Source: Streptosporangiaceae bacterium
GTDB taxonomy: Bacteria; Actinomycetota; Actinomycetes; Streptosporangiales; Streptosporangiaceae
Assembly: GCA_030039155.1 (NCBI GenBank)
Contig: JASHQL010000050.1
Coordinates: 1-64,000 of the forward strand
Direction: 5' to 3'
Length of the DNA stretch: 64,000 bases
Shown: positions 16,358 to 26,196 of the stretch, one piece after another
How positions within the stretch are numbered: the first letter of the stretch is position 1
How the letters are laid out: each line of letters opens with the position of its first letter
The notes under the pieces: generated by a model
The model's input: the letters and a program-made list of their open reading frames with translations, nothing else
What the model was told of the DNA's origin: nothing
Database searches by the model: none
Made by a program: the position numbers and the translations under genes

Positions 16358-17488
16358 AAGGCGCTGGATCTGGTTGGTGCCCTCGACGATCTGCAGCACC
16401 TTCGCCTCGCGCATGTACCGCTCGACCGGGAAGTCCTGCACGTACCCGTAGCCGCCGAGCACCTGCACCGCGTCGGTGCACACCCGCATCGCCGCATCGG
16501 AGGCGAACAGCTTCGCCATCGCGGCTTGCTGCCCGTAGCGCAGGCCCGCGTCCTTTCGCCGCGCCGCCCCGAGATACAGGGAACGTGCCGCCTCCACGGC
16601 TGTTGCCATGTCCGCAAGCAGGAACTGGATGCCCTCGAAATCGCCGATTCGCTGGCCGAACTGACGACGCTGGCCGGCGTAGCTCACCGCGGCCTCGAGC
16701 GCGGCCTGCGCCAGGCCGGTCGCGCACGCGGCGATGCCGAGCCGCCCGGCATCCAGCGCTGCCAGTGCGATCGAGAAGCCCCTGCCTGGCTCTCCGACCA
16801 GGTGATCGCCCGGCACCCTGGCCGCGTCGAACCGCACCTGCGCGGTCACCGAGCTGCGCATGCCCATCTTGTGCTCGGGCGGCCCGGCGGCCACGCCAGG
16901 CGTGCCTGCGGGCACGTGCAGGCAGCTGATGCCGCGCGCCCGGTCGGCCGCATCCGGGTCACCGGCGGTCCTGGCGAACAGCGTGTAGAAGTCCGCCTGC
17001 CCGCCATGCGAGGTCCAGGCCTTCACCCCGTCCACGACGTAGCTGTCGCCGTCGGCGACGGCCCTGGTCCGCAGCGCCGCCGCGTCAGACCCGCTGCCGG
17101 GTTCCGACAGGCAGTACGCGCCGAGCTGGTCGCCGCCGAGCATCGCGGGCAGCCAGCCCTGCTGCCGCTCCGTCCCCGCGGTCGCGATCGGGAAGCAGCT
17201 GAGCGTGTGCACGCTCACCCCGAGCCCGACCGCGAGCCAGCCGCTGGCCAGCTCCTCCACCACCTGCAGGTAGGTCTCGTACGGCTGGCCGCCGCCGCCG
17301 AACCGCTCTGGGTAAGGCAGGCCGAGCAGCCCGGCCTTGCCGACGAGCCGGAACATCTCGCGCGGGAACCGAGACTCCTGCTCGGCCGCCGGGGCCGCCG
17401 GGCTCAGCTCCTGCTCGGAGATCTCCCGCGCCAGGCCGAACAGCGCCTCGGTGGTCTCGTCCGCGGCCAGCCGCTGCACCGCGGACAT
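16328..17488 (-). CDS. Acyl-CoA dehydrogenase
   Basis: '[20 protein letters not shown]', '[23 protein letters not shown]', '[46 protein letters not shown]'. Confidence 0.96.
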   Translation of the reverse strand: [386 protein letters not shown]

Positions 17489-18684
17489 CAGGCTGTACGG
17501 CCCTGGGGGGACACGGCGCCACCTGGGGACGCCTCAGACCCCGATGGCCCTCGACCCCCCCGCGCCGGGACCACGACCAGGTCGCGGCTGATGGTGTTGA
17601 GCCGCTCACAGCCGTCCGCCGTGCACACCACGATGTCCTCGATCCGCGCGCCATGCGGCCCGGGATAGATGCCAGGCTCGATGGAGAACGCATGGCCCGG
17701 CGCCAGCGGCTCCAGGTTGCCGGACACGATGTAGGGATCCTCGTGCGTTTCGAGCCCGATGCCATGCCCGGTCCTGTGCACGAAGAACTGGCCGTAGCCG
17801 GCCGAGGTGATCGGCTCGCGGGCGGCCGCGTCCACGGCCTCGGCGCTCACCCCTGGCCTCACCGCCGCGCAGGCAGCGGCCTGTGCACCCTGCAGCACCC
17901 GGTAATACTCGGCGAACTCGGCTGGCGGCTCGCCGATCGCGTAGGTCCTGGTGCAGTCCGAGCAGTAGCCGCTCGGCATCTGGCCGCCGATGTCGACCAC
18001 GACCGCGTCGCCCGCCCGCAGCACCCGGTCGCTGGCGGTGTGGTGCGGGCTTGCCGCGTTCGGCCCCGATGCGACGATCGCGAAGTCCGCGGTGGCGTGA
18101 CCCTCGGCCACGATCGCGTCCCTGATGTCCATCGCGACCTCGTGCTCGGTGCGGCCGGGCCGGAGCCAGCCTGGTACCTGCGCGTGCACCCGGTCGATGG
18201 CCTGGCCCGCCTCCCGCAGCGCGGCCACCTCGGCAGCCGACTTCACCGCGCGCAGCTCGCGCAGCGCCTCGCTGGCAAGCTCCTGCCTGGCGGCGGGCAG
18301 CGCCGCACGCAGCCGCAGCACCATCAGCGCCCACATCCGGTCGGCGAGCCCGACCACGCTGGCGTTGGCAAGCCGGCCTGCCAGCAGCAGATACGGATCT
18401 TCGGTCTCGTCCCATGGCATGATGTCCAGCCCGATCCGGCCGGCCGGCGATGCCTGCGCGGCCGGCAGTTCGAGCCTTGGCACCAGCAGGAACGGGTCGC
18501 CCTTGGCCGGCACCGCCAGGCAGGTCAGCCGCTCAAGCTGATGCGCGTCATAGCCGATCACGTACCGCAGGTCAGATCCCGGCGTCAGCAGCAGCGCGTC
18601 CAGGCCCGCGGCGGCGGCAGCCGCCGCGGCCTTGCCGAGCCGGTCCGCCGGGTACAGCTGGAAACCGCCATCCTCCGCCGTCAT
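17488..18684 (-). CDS. M24 family Xaa-Pro aminopeptidase-like metallopeptidase
   Basis: 'VVVDIGGQMPSGYCSDCTRTYAIG', 'FVHRTGHGIGLETHEDPYIVSGN', 'IEPGIYPGPHGARIEDIVV'; TGATG coupling to the acyl-CoA dehydrogenase. Confidence 0.94.
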   Translation of the reverse strand: MTAEDGGFQLYPADRLGKAAAAAAAAGLDALLLTPGSDLRYVIGYDAHQLERLTCLAVPAKGDPFLLVPRLELPAAQASPAGRIGLDIMPWDETEDPYLLLAGRLANASVVGLADRMWALMVLRLRAALPAARQELASEALRELRAVKSAAEVAALREAGQAIDRVHAQVPGWLRPGRTEHEVAMDIRDAIVAEGHATADFAIVASGPNAASPHHTASDRVLRAGDAVVVDIGGQMPSGYCSDCTRTYAIGEPPAEFAEYYRVLQGAQAAACAAVRPGVSAEAVDAAAREPITSAGYGQFFVHRTGHGIGLETHEDPYIVSGNLEPLAPGHAFSIEPGIYPGPHGARIEDIVVCTADGCERLNTISRDLVVVPARGGRGPSGSEASPGGAVSPQGRTA

Positions 18685-18806
18685 ACCGCCCTCCAGTCGC
18701 CGTTGACCGCATGCATCATCTCATCCATTCTGATGCCGCTCGCATCTAGACAACCCCGCCCCGCATGCTTCACGCTAGGTGCACGCGGGCTAACCAGATG
18801 TGAATC

Positions 18807-19640
18807 ATGATGAGTCATGAGACGGCGGAGGTTCCTGTCAGCCGCCTGAGCAGGGCGGCAGCAGAAACGCGCGCAGAAACGGTCGTGCCGCTCCCCGGCC
18901 GCAACCGCGAGGACAGGCTGGCCGCCGAACTCGCGCAGCAGCGCCATGTCACCGTTGAGCTGCAGCGGGCCATCCTGCCGCTGCACGACGAGCCGTTCGA
19001 CCTGCCCGGCCTGCGGGCAATGGTCAGGTATTTGCCGGCATCCAGCGATTCACGAGTCGGCGGCGACTGGTACATCACCGCCGAGCTGCCAGATGGCAAC
19101 GTGCTGCTGGCGATCGGCGACGTGGCCGGGCACGGCCTTGCCGCCGCGGCGGGCATGGCCAGGCTGCGCGGCGCGCTGGCCGGGCTGGCGATCACCGGCG
19201 CGCCGCCGCACCGGCTGGTCGGCTGGCTGAACGAGCTGGTCAGGCACGTCGCGCCGGAGCACACCGCCTCGGTCATCGCCGGTTACTTCGACCCGCGCAC
19301 CCGCCGGTTCAGCTGGGCGCAGGCCGGTCATCCGCCGCCGGTGCTGGTCAGGGGGAACTGGGCCTGGCCGCTGCGCCAGCCGGACGGCATCCTGCTCGGC
19401 GCCGGCGACCGCGAGTACGCCGCGGCGGGCGAGCAGCTACAGCCCCGTGACCTGCTGCTGCTCTACAGCGACGGGCTGATCGAGCGCAGGCATGCCTCGA
19501 TCTCCGACGGGCTGGCCACGCTGGTCAGGGCCACCCGCGGGATCACCGACCCGGAACTGGCGGTCTCCGCCGCGCTGTCCGCGCTTGGCAGCAGCTCGGC
19601 GCAGGACGACACCTGCCTGGTCGCGCTCCGGGTGCTGTAG
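18807..19640 (+). CDS. PP2C/SpoIIE-type serine phosphatase (RsbU-like)
   Basis: 'LQRAILP', 'ARYLPASSDSRVGGDWYITAELPDGNVLLAIGDVAGHGLAAAAGMARLRGAL', 'LLLYSDGLIERR'. Confidence 0.93.
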   Translation: MMSHETAEVPVSRLSRAAAETRAETVVPLPGRNREDRLAAELAQQRHVTVELQRAILPLHDEPFDLPGLRAMVRYLPASSDSRVGGDWYITAELPDGNVLLAIGDVAGHGLAAAAGMARLRGALAGLAITGAPPHRLVGWLNELVRHVAPEHTASVIAGYFDPRTRRFSWAQAGHPPPVLVRGNWAWPLRQPDGILLGAGDREYAAAGEQLQPRDLLLLYSDGLIERRHASISDGLATLVRATRGITDPELAVSAALSALGSSSAQDDTCLVALRVL

Positions 19641-19647
19641 CCGGCGT

Positions 19648-20607
19648 TCAGCGGTCGTCACGCAACGTCGCCAGCCGCTGCTCGGCCTGCTCGAGCTGGC
19701 GCCTGGCCGCCGCCGCCGTCCGTACCGAGGTGTCCCGCGCCCGCTGTGCCCTGGTGTGCTCCCTGCCGATCCTGATCTGCTCGGCCTCCGCCTCGGCCAG
19801 CTCACGCTCGAGCGTCTCGATTCGCCTGGCCAGGAATTGCCGCTGCTCGGCCAGGCCGGCCACCGCTCGCTCGGCATCCGCCGCGTCGTCGGCCGCTTCG
19901 GCTGCCTGCGCGGCAGCCGCAGCATGAGCCTGCTCGGCTGCCGCGATCGCCTGTTCCCTGCGGCTGGCCGCTGCCTCGGCGGGATCGGCACGCGCGGCTG
20001 CTGCCGGTGCGCTATCCGGCGCGGCGCCTGGCGCCTTTGCGGTGCCAGGCGCCCTTGCGGTCCGTCCTGCCCGCTGCGCCGCGACCGCCTGCAGCGCCGC
20101 CAGCATGCCGTCGGCGTCCTGGTCGTCGCCGCCGACGCCCGCGTACGCGAGTGGCTTGGTCAGCCGGCCGCCGGCCACCGCAGCTGCCGCGTGCGGATCG
20201 ACCACCGCGGCGTCCAGCGTGGTCTCCACCTCGCGCAGCAGCGCCGGGCCGGCCGCCTGACCATGCTCGGTGGCTATCCGCCCGGTTTCCAGCAAAAGGC
20301 CCGCGATGACCCGGCGCCGCTGGCCGCTCAGCTCGCGCAACTGCTCGCCGTCGAGATGCTGCTGCGCCGTGCGCAGCGCCTCGCCGGTGGTCAGCAGCTC
20401 GCCGATCTGCCCGGCCGCCTGCCTGGTCAGCAGGTTCACCAGCCACGCGCTGACCGTCGGCCGGCCGAGTTTCTTGATCGCCGCGGCGACGTCCTTCTGC
20501 CCCGCGGCGCGAGCCTGGCCGGCCACCTCGTCACGGGCCGCGGTGAACTCTGCCGGGCTCAGGCCGTAGAGCATCGTGGCCGCGTCATCGAAGCTGACCG
20601 GGTCCAC
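19648..20607 (-). CDS. Conserved hypothetical actinobacterial protein, C-terminal Ala/Glu coiled coil
   Basis: 'MLYGLSPAEFTAARDEVAGQARAAGQKDVAAAIKKLGRPTVSAWLVNLLTRQ' then long coiled-coil; GTG start at 20607 inferred. Confidence 0.75.
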   Translation of the reverse strand: MDPVSFDDAATMLYGLSPAEFTAARDEVAGQARAAGQKDVAAAIKKLGRPTVSAWLVNLLTRQAAGQIGELLTTGEALRTAQQHLDGEQLRELSGQRRRVIAGLLLETGRIATEHGQAAGPALLREVETTLDAAVVDPHAAAAVAGGRLTKPLAYAGVGGDDQDADGMLAALQAVAAQRAGRTARAPGTAKAPGAAPDSAPAAAARADPAEAAASRREQAIAAAEQAHAAAAAQAAEAADDAADAERAVAGLAEQRQFLARRIETLERELAEAEAEQIRIGREHTRAQRARDTSVRTAAAARRQLEQAEQRLATLRDDR

Positions 20608-20626
20608 GCTCGGTGATGCTATACCT

Positions 20627-21187
20627 GTGCAGCTCATCATCTTGAACGGGCCGCCAGCCTGCGGGAAGTCCACGATCGCGCGGCGCTACGCCGATGCGCA
20701 CCAGCTGGCGCTGTGCCTGGACATCGACACGATCAGGACGATGCTCGGCCGCTGGCAGCAGCACCGGGGCGCGGCCGGGCTGGCCGCCAGGCGGATCGCG
20801 CTTGCCGCCGCCGATGCGCACCTGCGGGCCGGCCATGACGTGCTGATCCCGCAGTTCCTCGGCCAGGTCGAGTTCATCGAGCAGGCCGAGCAGGTTGCCG
20901 CGCAGGCCGGCGCGGCGTTCCGCGAGGTGGCGCTGATGGACAGCAAGGCCAACTCGCTGCGCAGGTTCGCCGACCGCAGCCGGGTCGCGGCCGGGCCGGC
21001 TCACCTGGACGCGCGTGACCACATCGCCAGCCTCGGCGGGCCGGCGGAACTGGCCAGGATGTACGACAGGCTGCTTGCCGTGATCGCGGCACGGCCGGGC
21101 ACGCTGATCGTGCACACCGCGCGCGGCGCGGTTGACCAGGCCTACCTGGACTTCCTGGCCTGCCTGGTGACCGGTCAGCCCGGCTGA
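20627..21187 (+). CDS. P-loop AAA kinase (zeta-toxin/Cpt/gluconate-kinase-like)
   Basis: 'LIILNGPPACGKSTIARRYADAHQLALCLDIDTIRTMLGRWQQH', 'DVLIPQFLGQVEFIEQ'. Confidence 0.85.
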   Translation: MQLIILNGPPACGKSTIARRYADAHQLALCLDIDTIRTMLGRWQQHRGAAGLAARRIALAAADAHLRAGHDVLIPQFLGQVEFIEQAEQVAAQAGAAFREVALMDSKANSLRRFADRSRVAAGPAHLDARDHIASLGGPAELARMYDRLLAVIAARPGTLIVHTARGAVDQAYLDFLACLVTGQPG

Positions 21188-22086
21188 GCCGCGAGCGCGG
21201 CCAGCAGCTTGGCCAGCGAGGAGCCGAGATCCCACCTGGCGTCCAGCTCCGCGGTGCGCGCGGGATCGGCCGGCCTGGCCGGCAGGCTGCCGCTGACCAA
21301 GGGCACCGGCGCGTCGGTGGCAACCTGCACCACGGTCATGGACTTGTCCAGGTAGGGCCGCGCGGCGACCAGCTTTGCCCTGGTGCCGACCGGGAAGCCG
21401 CCGTGGCCCGCGTCGATCGCGGTCAGCATCGCCTCGACCGAGCCGAACACCCTGACCAGCGCTGCGGCGGTCTTCTCGCCGATCCCTGGCACGCCAGGCA
21501 GCCCGTCGCTCGGGTCGCCGCGCAGCGCGGCGAACGCCGCGTAGCTACGGCCGGGGATCTGGTACTTCTTCGTCAGCGCGGCCTCGTCGATCACCTCGAG
21601 GTTCGCCACGCCCCTGCCGATGTAGTCCACGCTGACCTGGTGCGCGTCATCGACAAGCTGGAACAGGTCGCGGTCGCCGGTGACCACCTCGACCGGCTGG
21701 TCCGCGCGCGCCGCGAGCGTGCCGATCACGTCGTCGGCCTCGTAGCCTGCCGCTCCCGCCGTCGCCACCCCGGCGGCCGCCAGCACCTCGAGAATGATCG
21801 GGATCTGCACCGTCAGGTCGTCAGGCACCTGCTCGGAGCCGTCGCTGTTGGCCCGGTGCGCCTTGTACGACTCGATCGCGGCGACCCTGAAGGCAGGCCG
21901 CCAGGACACGTCAAGGCAGGCCACGAGCGCAGCCGGATGGCGGCTCCGGATCAGCCTGGTGATCATGTCAAGGAACCCGCGGACCGCGTGCACCGGCGTG
22001 CCGTCCGGCGCGCGCATAGTCTCCTTTATGCCGTAAAAAGCCCTGAAATACATCGAGGCGGAGTCCAGCAGCATCAGGTTGCCCAC
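21175..22086 (-). CDS. 5'-3' exonuclease (DNA Pol I 5'-exo/FEN-like domain protein)
   Basis: 'LMLLDSASMYFRAFYGI', 'GYEADDVIGTLAARADQPVEVVTGDRDLFQLV', 'LRGDPSDGLPGVPGIGEKTAAALV'. Confidence 0.95.
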   Translation of the reverse strand: MGNLMLLDSASMYFRAFYGIKETMRAPDGTPVHAVRGFLDMITRLIRSRHPAALVACLDVSWRPAFRVAAIESYKAHRANSDGSEQVPDDLTVQIPIILEVLAAAGVATAGAAGYEADDVIGTLAARADQPVEVVTGDRDLFQLVDDAHQVSVDYIGRGVANLEVIDEAALTKKYQIPGRSYAAFAALRGDPSDGLPGVPGIGEKTAAALVRVFGSVEAMLTAIDAGHGGFPVGTRAKLVAARPYLDKSMTVVQVATDAPVPLVSGSLPARPADPARTAELDARWDLGSSLAKLLAALAAQPG

Positions 22087-22218
22087 CCGGTCATCCTGCC
22101 AGCACGGACCCATCCATGCCGCCGCTCTATAGGTCCATGAAGCATTGGCATCGGAGCTGGCAGCGGCAACATCCGCCGATTAGTGTCGGGCGATCAGGCG
22201 AGCGAGGAGGGCTGGGCG

Positions 22219-22779
22219 ATGACGATGATCGCACCGGTGCAGACCCGCTGTCCGGCTGACCTGATCGCCGGGCTCAGGGCGGCGGCCAGGACCGGCGCCG
22301 ACTGGCAGCGCACCGCCGAGCTGGTGGCCGCCGCGCTGCGCCGGCAGCTGCCTGGCCCGGACCTGCTGACCGCGCAGGAGCGGCTCGGCGACCCTGACGG
22401 CTACCGCTGCCACATCCTGCACGCGGAGCCGGACGGCTCGTTCTCGGTCACCGCGATGGTCTGGCGGCCTGGCCAGCTGACGCCGATCCACGACCATGTG
22501 ACCTGGTGCGTCTTCGGCGTGCTGCAGGGGATCGAGTACGAGGAGCTGTACTCGCTGGCCGCCGACGGCAGCCACCTGATCGAGGTCGGCAGGAACGAGA
22601 GCCTGCGCGGCGAAGTCAGCGGGTTCGCCCCGCCAGGCGACATCCACCGGGTCCGCAACCGCGGCGATCAGGTCGCGGTCTCGCTGCACGTGTACGGCGC
22701 CGACATCAGCAGGCTCGGCAGCAGCGTGCGCCGCACCTACGACCTGCCCGTGCTGACCCGGCCTGAGGCAGTGTCCTAG
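22219..22779 (+). CDS. Cysteine dioxygenase-like cupin protein
   Basis: 'MVWRPGQLTPIHDHVTWCVFGVLQGIEYEELY', 'PPGDIHRVRNRGDQVAVSLHVYGADISRLGSSVRRTYDLPV'. Confidence 0.88.
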   Translation: MTMIAPVQTRCPADLIAGLRAAARTGADWQRTAELVAAALRRQLPGPDLLTAQERLGDPDGYRCHILHAEPDGSFSVTAMVWRPGQLTPIHDHVTWCVFGVLQGIEYEELYSLAADGSHLIEVGRNESLRGEVSGFAPPGDIHRVRNRGDQVAVSLHVYGADISRLGSSVRRTYDLPVLTRPEAVS

Positions 22780-25508
22780 CCGACCGAGGAGTAGGCGACC
22801 ACGCCGTGCCGCAGCGCGTCCGCGGCGGCGCGGGCGGTCCTGGCGACCGGGTCACGGCCGGCCGCGACGGCGACCTGGCCGAGCAGGTCGATCAGCTGCT
22901 TGGCCGCCCTGACGAAGTCGCCGGCGGTCAGCTCGGCGGTGAGCAGCTTGTCAAGCGCGGTGCCGCGGGCCCAGCTGAACGCCGTCCAGGCAAAGCCGAG
23001 GTCCGGCTCGCGCAGGAATGACAGATGGTGCTGGTGCTCGACCGCGTCGAGCTCGCCCCAGATCCTGACCATGTCGGCGAGCACTTCCCTGGCCCTGCCC
23101 TGCGGCAGCCGCGGCGGCGTGGCGTCGTCTGGCCGCCTGGCCTCGAAGGTCAGCGCGGAGACGCAAGCGGCAAGCTCGGCCGGGTTCAGCCCGGCCCAGG
23201 TGCCGCGGCGCAGGCATTCGGCAGCGACCAGGTCGAGCTCGGTATAGAGCGTCGCCAGCTGGCTGCCGTCGGCGGTGACCGCGTCGCCCTCGATGTAGCC
23301 GAGTTCCTCGAGCGCGCCGCAGACCCGGTCGAAGGTCCTGGCCAGCACGTGCGACCGGCCGGCTACCCGCTGCTCGAGCGCCGCGGCTTCCCGTTCCAGC
23401 CTGCTGCGCCGCTCCAGCTCGCGCAGGTGATCCTGCATGTCCTGGCAGCCGTGACAGGGGTGCTGCCTGAGCAGCCGGCGCAGCCTGGCGATCTCGGCAC
23501 TCGGGTCGGCCGCGCTGCCCCGGCGCTGCTGGTGCCGTTGCAGGTCAACCCCGGCAAGCTTGCTGCGCACGGTGGAGGCAAGGTCGCGGCGGTGGTTGGC
23601 CGACCTGGGGCTGAACCAGCCGGGAATCCTGATCCGCTCGATCGGCGTGACCGGCACCGGGAAATCGGTGGCGGACAGCCGTTTCACCTGCCGTCCCGCG
23701 GTGAGCACCAGCGGCAGCAGCTGCCCGTCGCCGGCCGCGCTGGTCTCCAGCACCACCGCGATCCCGGCCCGGCGGCCGCCAGGCACGTTGATGATGTCGC
23801 CGCGGCGCAGCTTGGCAACCGACGCCATTGCCTCCGACCGCCTGGCCGCCGAGCGCTGCCGTGCCTCTTCCCGCTCAAGCTGCGAAAGCTCGCGGCGGAT
23901 CTTGTCGTACTCGGCGATGTCGCCGCGGTCACAGTGCACGCCAACCCCGGCGGCTTCGGTGCGCAGCTTGGCCGCCTGGCGGGCGAAGCCGACCACGCTG
24001 CGGTCGGCCTGGAACTGCGCGAACGACGACTCGAGCAGGTTCGCCGCACGCTGCCTGCCAAGCTGGCCGACCAGGTTGACCGCCATGTTGTAGGACGGCT
24101 GGAAGCTGGAATTCAGCGGGTAAGTCCTGGTGCCCGCCAGCCCGGCCACCGCGACCGGGTCCACCCCCGGCCGCCAGATCACCACCGCGTGCCCCTCCAC
24201 GTCGATGCCGCGGCGGCCGGCCCGGCCGGTCAGCTGGGTGTACTCCCCTGGCGTCAGGTCCGCGTGATCCTCACCGTTCCACTTGTCCAGCCGCTCGATG
24301 ACCACGGTCCTGGCCGGCATGTTGATGCCGAGCGCCAGCGTCTCGGTCGCGAACACCGCCCTGACCAGGCCCATCGAGAACAGCTCCTCGACCACCTCCT
24401 TGAACGGCGGCAGCAGGCCGGCGTGGTGCGCGGCGATCCCGTTGCGCAGCCCGCGCAGCCATTCGGCATAGCCGAGCACCGCCAGGTCGGCAGGCGCGAT
24501 CCCGGCAACCCTGGCCGACGCCAGGTCGGCGATCGTGTTCGCTTCCTCTGGCGTGCTGAGCCTGACCCCTGCGGCCAGGCACTCGGCCACCGCCGCATCG
24601 CAGCCGGCCCGGCTGAAGATGAACGTGATGGCCGGCAGCAGCGCGGCGGCATCCAGGCGGCCGATTACCTCAGCCCTGCCCGGCGGCCTGAACCTGACCG
24701 GCCGGTGGCCGCCACGAGCGGGCCGCCGCCCGCTGTTGCGCTCGGCCCAGCCTTCGCGCTGCGCGATCCGCAGCAGCTCAGGGTTGACTCGCGGGCGGCC
24801 GCCGTTCTCGTCGTCAGCCGACGCGGCGAACAGGTCGAAGAGCCGCCGCCCGGCCAGCATGTGCTGCCAGAGCGGCACCGGCCTGGTCTCGTCCACGATC
24901 ACCGTGGTGCCGCCCCTGACCTGCTCCAGCCAGTCGCCGAACTCCTCGGCGTTGCTAACCGTCGCGGACAGCGCGGTGACCTGGACCGACTCGGGCAGCT
25001 GGATGATCACTTCCTCCCAGACCGCGCCGCGGAACCGGTCGGCCAGGTAGTGCACCTCGTCAAGCACGACGTAGCCGAGCCCGTCGAGCGTGGCTGACCC
25101 GGTGTACAGCATGTTGCGCAGCACCTCGGTGGTCATCACCACCACCGGCGCCTCGCCGTTGATGCTGTTGTCGCCGGTGAGCAGCCCGACCTTGGCCGCC
25201 GAGTACCGCCGGGTCAGGTCGCCGAACTTCTGGTTCGACAGCGCCTTGATCGGCGTGGTGTAGAAGCACTTGCGGCCGTGCTCGAGCGCCAGGTGCACGG
25301 CGAACTCGCCGACCACCGTCTTGCCAGAGCCGGTCGGCGCGGCCACCAGCACGCCGTGCCCGCTGTCCATGGCCCGGCAGGCGGCGAGCTGGAAGTCATC
25401 GAAGCCGAAGTCGTAAAGCCGCTGGAAGGCAGCCAGCCGCGGCCCGTCGGTCAGCTGGCGCCGCCGCGACTTGGCATACCGGTCAGCGGGACTGGCCGGC
25501 CTGGTCAT
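22776..25508 (-). CDS. helY: DEAD/DEAH box RNA helicase, HelY/Mtr4-like
   Basis: 'GVLVAAPTGSGKTVVGEFAVHLAL', 'VVLDEVHYLADRFRGAVWEEVI', 'GLLPPFKEVVEELFSMGLVRAVFATETLALGINMPARTVVIE', 'QLTGRAGRRGIDVEGHAVV'. Confidence 0.95.
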   Translation of the reverse strand: MTRPASPADRYAKSRRRQLTDGPRLAAFQRLYDFGFDDFQLAACRAMDSGHGVLVAAPTGSGKTVVGEFAVHLALEHGRKCFYTTPIKALSNQKFGDLTRRYSAAKVGLLTGDNSINGEAPVVVMTTEVLRNMLYTGSATLDGLGYVVLDEVHYLADRFRGAVWEEVIIQLPESVQVTALSATVSNAEEFGDWLEQVRGGTTVIVDETRPVPLWQHMLAGRRLFDLFAASADDENGGRPRVNPELLRIAQREGWAERNSGRRPARGGHRPVRFRPPGRAEVIGRLDAAALLPAITFIFSRAGCDAAVAECLAAGVRLSTPEEANTIADLASARVAGIAPADLAVLGYAEWLRGLRNGIAAHHAGLLPPFKEVVEELFSMGLVRAVFATETLALGINMPARTVVIERLDKWNGEDHADLTPGEYTQLTGRAGRRGIDVEGHAVVIWRPGVDPVAVAGLAGTRTYPLNSSFQPSYNMAVNLVGQLGRQRAANLLESSFAQFQADRSVVGFARQAAKLRTEAAGVGVHCDRGDIAEYDKIRRELSQLEREEARQRSAARRSEAMASVAKLRRGDIINVPGGRRAGIAVVLETSAAGDGQLLPLVLTAGRQVKRLSATDFPVPVTPIERIRIPGWFSPRSANHRRDLASTVRSKLAGVDLQRHQQRRGSAADPSAEIARLRRLLRQHPCHGCQDMQDHLRELERRSRLEREAAALEQRVAGRSHVLARTFDRVCGALEELGYIEGDAVTADGSQLATLYTELDLVAAECLRRGTWAGLNPAELAACVSALTFEARRPDDATPPRLPQGRAREVLADMVRIWGELDAVEHQHHLSFLREPDLGFAWTAFSWARGTALDKLLTAELTAGDFVRAAKQLIDLLGQVAVAAGRDPVARTARAAADALRHGVVAYSSVG

Positions 25509-25544
25509 ACCGCTAGCCTAGGCGGCGGCCGCCAGCGGTCGTGA

Positions 25545-26078
25545 TCAGCACAGCCGGCCGGCCGCCAGCCAGTAGTGGTCAAGCTCGGTGACCGCCAGCT
25601 CGGTCGCGGTCCCGGCCAGGTCAGCGGCAAGCTGCGCCGGGCTTGGGAAGTTCTTCAGCACCTCGTGGCTGCTGCCGTCGCGCAGCTCGCGCTGCTGGAA
25701 GGTGTCGCCGTCAGGCCCGATCCTGCTGACCGGATGGACGCTGCCAGGCACGTACCGGTTGTCGAGCAGGATCAGCGGCGAGCCGGCCGGCATCCGGCCG
25801 GAAACCGCGGCGAGGAACCTGGGCACATCGGCGCGCGCCACGTGCGACCACCAGAACCCGCAGAACATCAGGTCGAACTCACCGGGCACGGTGCCGAGCT
25901 GGTAGGCGTCGGCAACCAGCAGCTGGACATCGGCGCTGCCGTACTGACGGCGCGCGGCGACCGCCAGCGTCTCCGCGTTCAGGTCGGTGGCCGTGATGGC
26001 CACGGCAGTGCCGGACAGCACCTGGGTCCAGTAGCCGGTGCCGGCGGCGACCTCGAGCACCCGCCGGCCGGCCACCAT
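25545..26078 (-). CDS. Class I SAM-dependent methyltransferase (coding frame extends upstream, see findings)
   Basis: 'GRRVLEVAAGTGYWTQVLSGTAVAITATDLNAETLAVA' motif I; homologous-looking N-terminus 'LARYYRDRAPEYDAIYARPERQHDLARLRELLPP' lies in the same frame upstream of ATG 26078. Confidence 0.85.
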   Translation of the reverse strand: MVAGRRVLEVAAGTGYWTQVLSGTAVAITATDLNAETLAVAARRQYGSADVQLLVADAYQLGTVPGEFDLMFCGFWWSHVARADVPRFLAAVSGRMPAGSPLILLDNRYVPGSVHPVSRIGPDGDTFQQRELRDGSSHEVLKNFPSPAQLAADLAGTATELAVTELDHYWLAAGRLC

Positions 26079-26196
26079 CGGCGGCAGCAGCTCGCGCAGC
26101 CTGGCCAGGTCGTGCTGCCGCTCTGGCCTGGCGTAGATCGCGTCATACTCGGGCGCCCGGTCCCGGTAGTACCGCGCGAGCTCGGCCGCGTGCCGG

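Noticed and set aside
20030-20080. GGCGCC-rich short repeats in the coiled-coil hypothetical gene
   Set aside because: Explained by Ala/Pro/Gly low-complexity linker coding in GC-rich DNA.
23025-25097. 690-aa + strand ORF opposite helY
   Set aside because: Antisense artefact with no recognisable domain.
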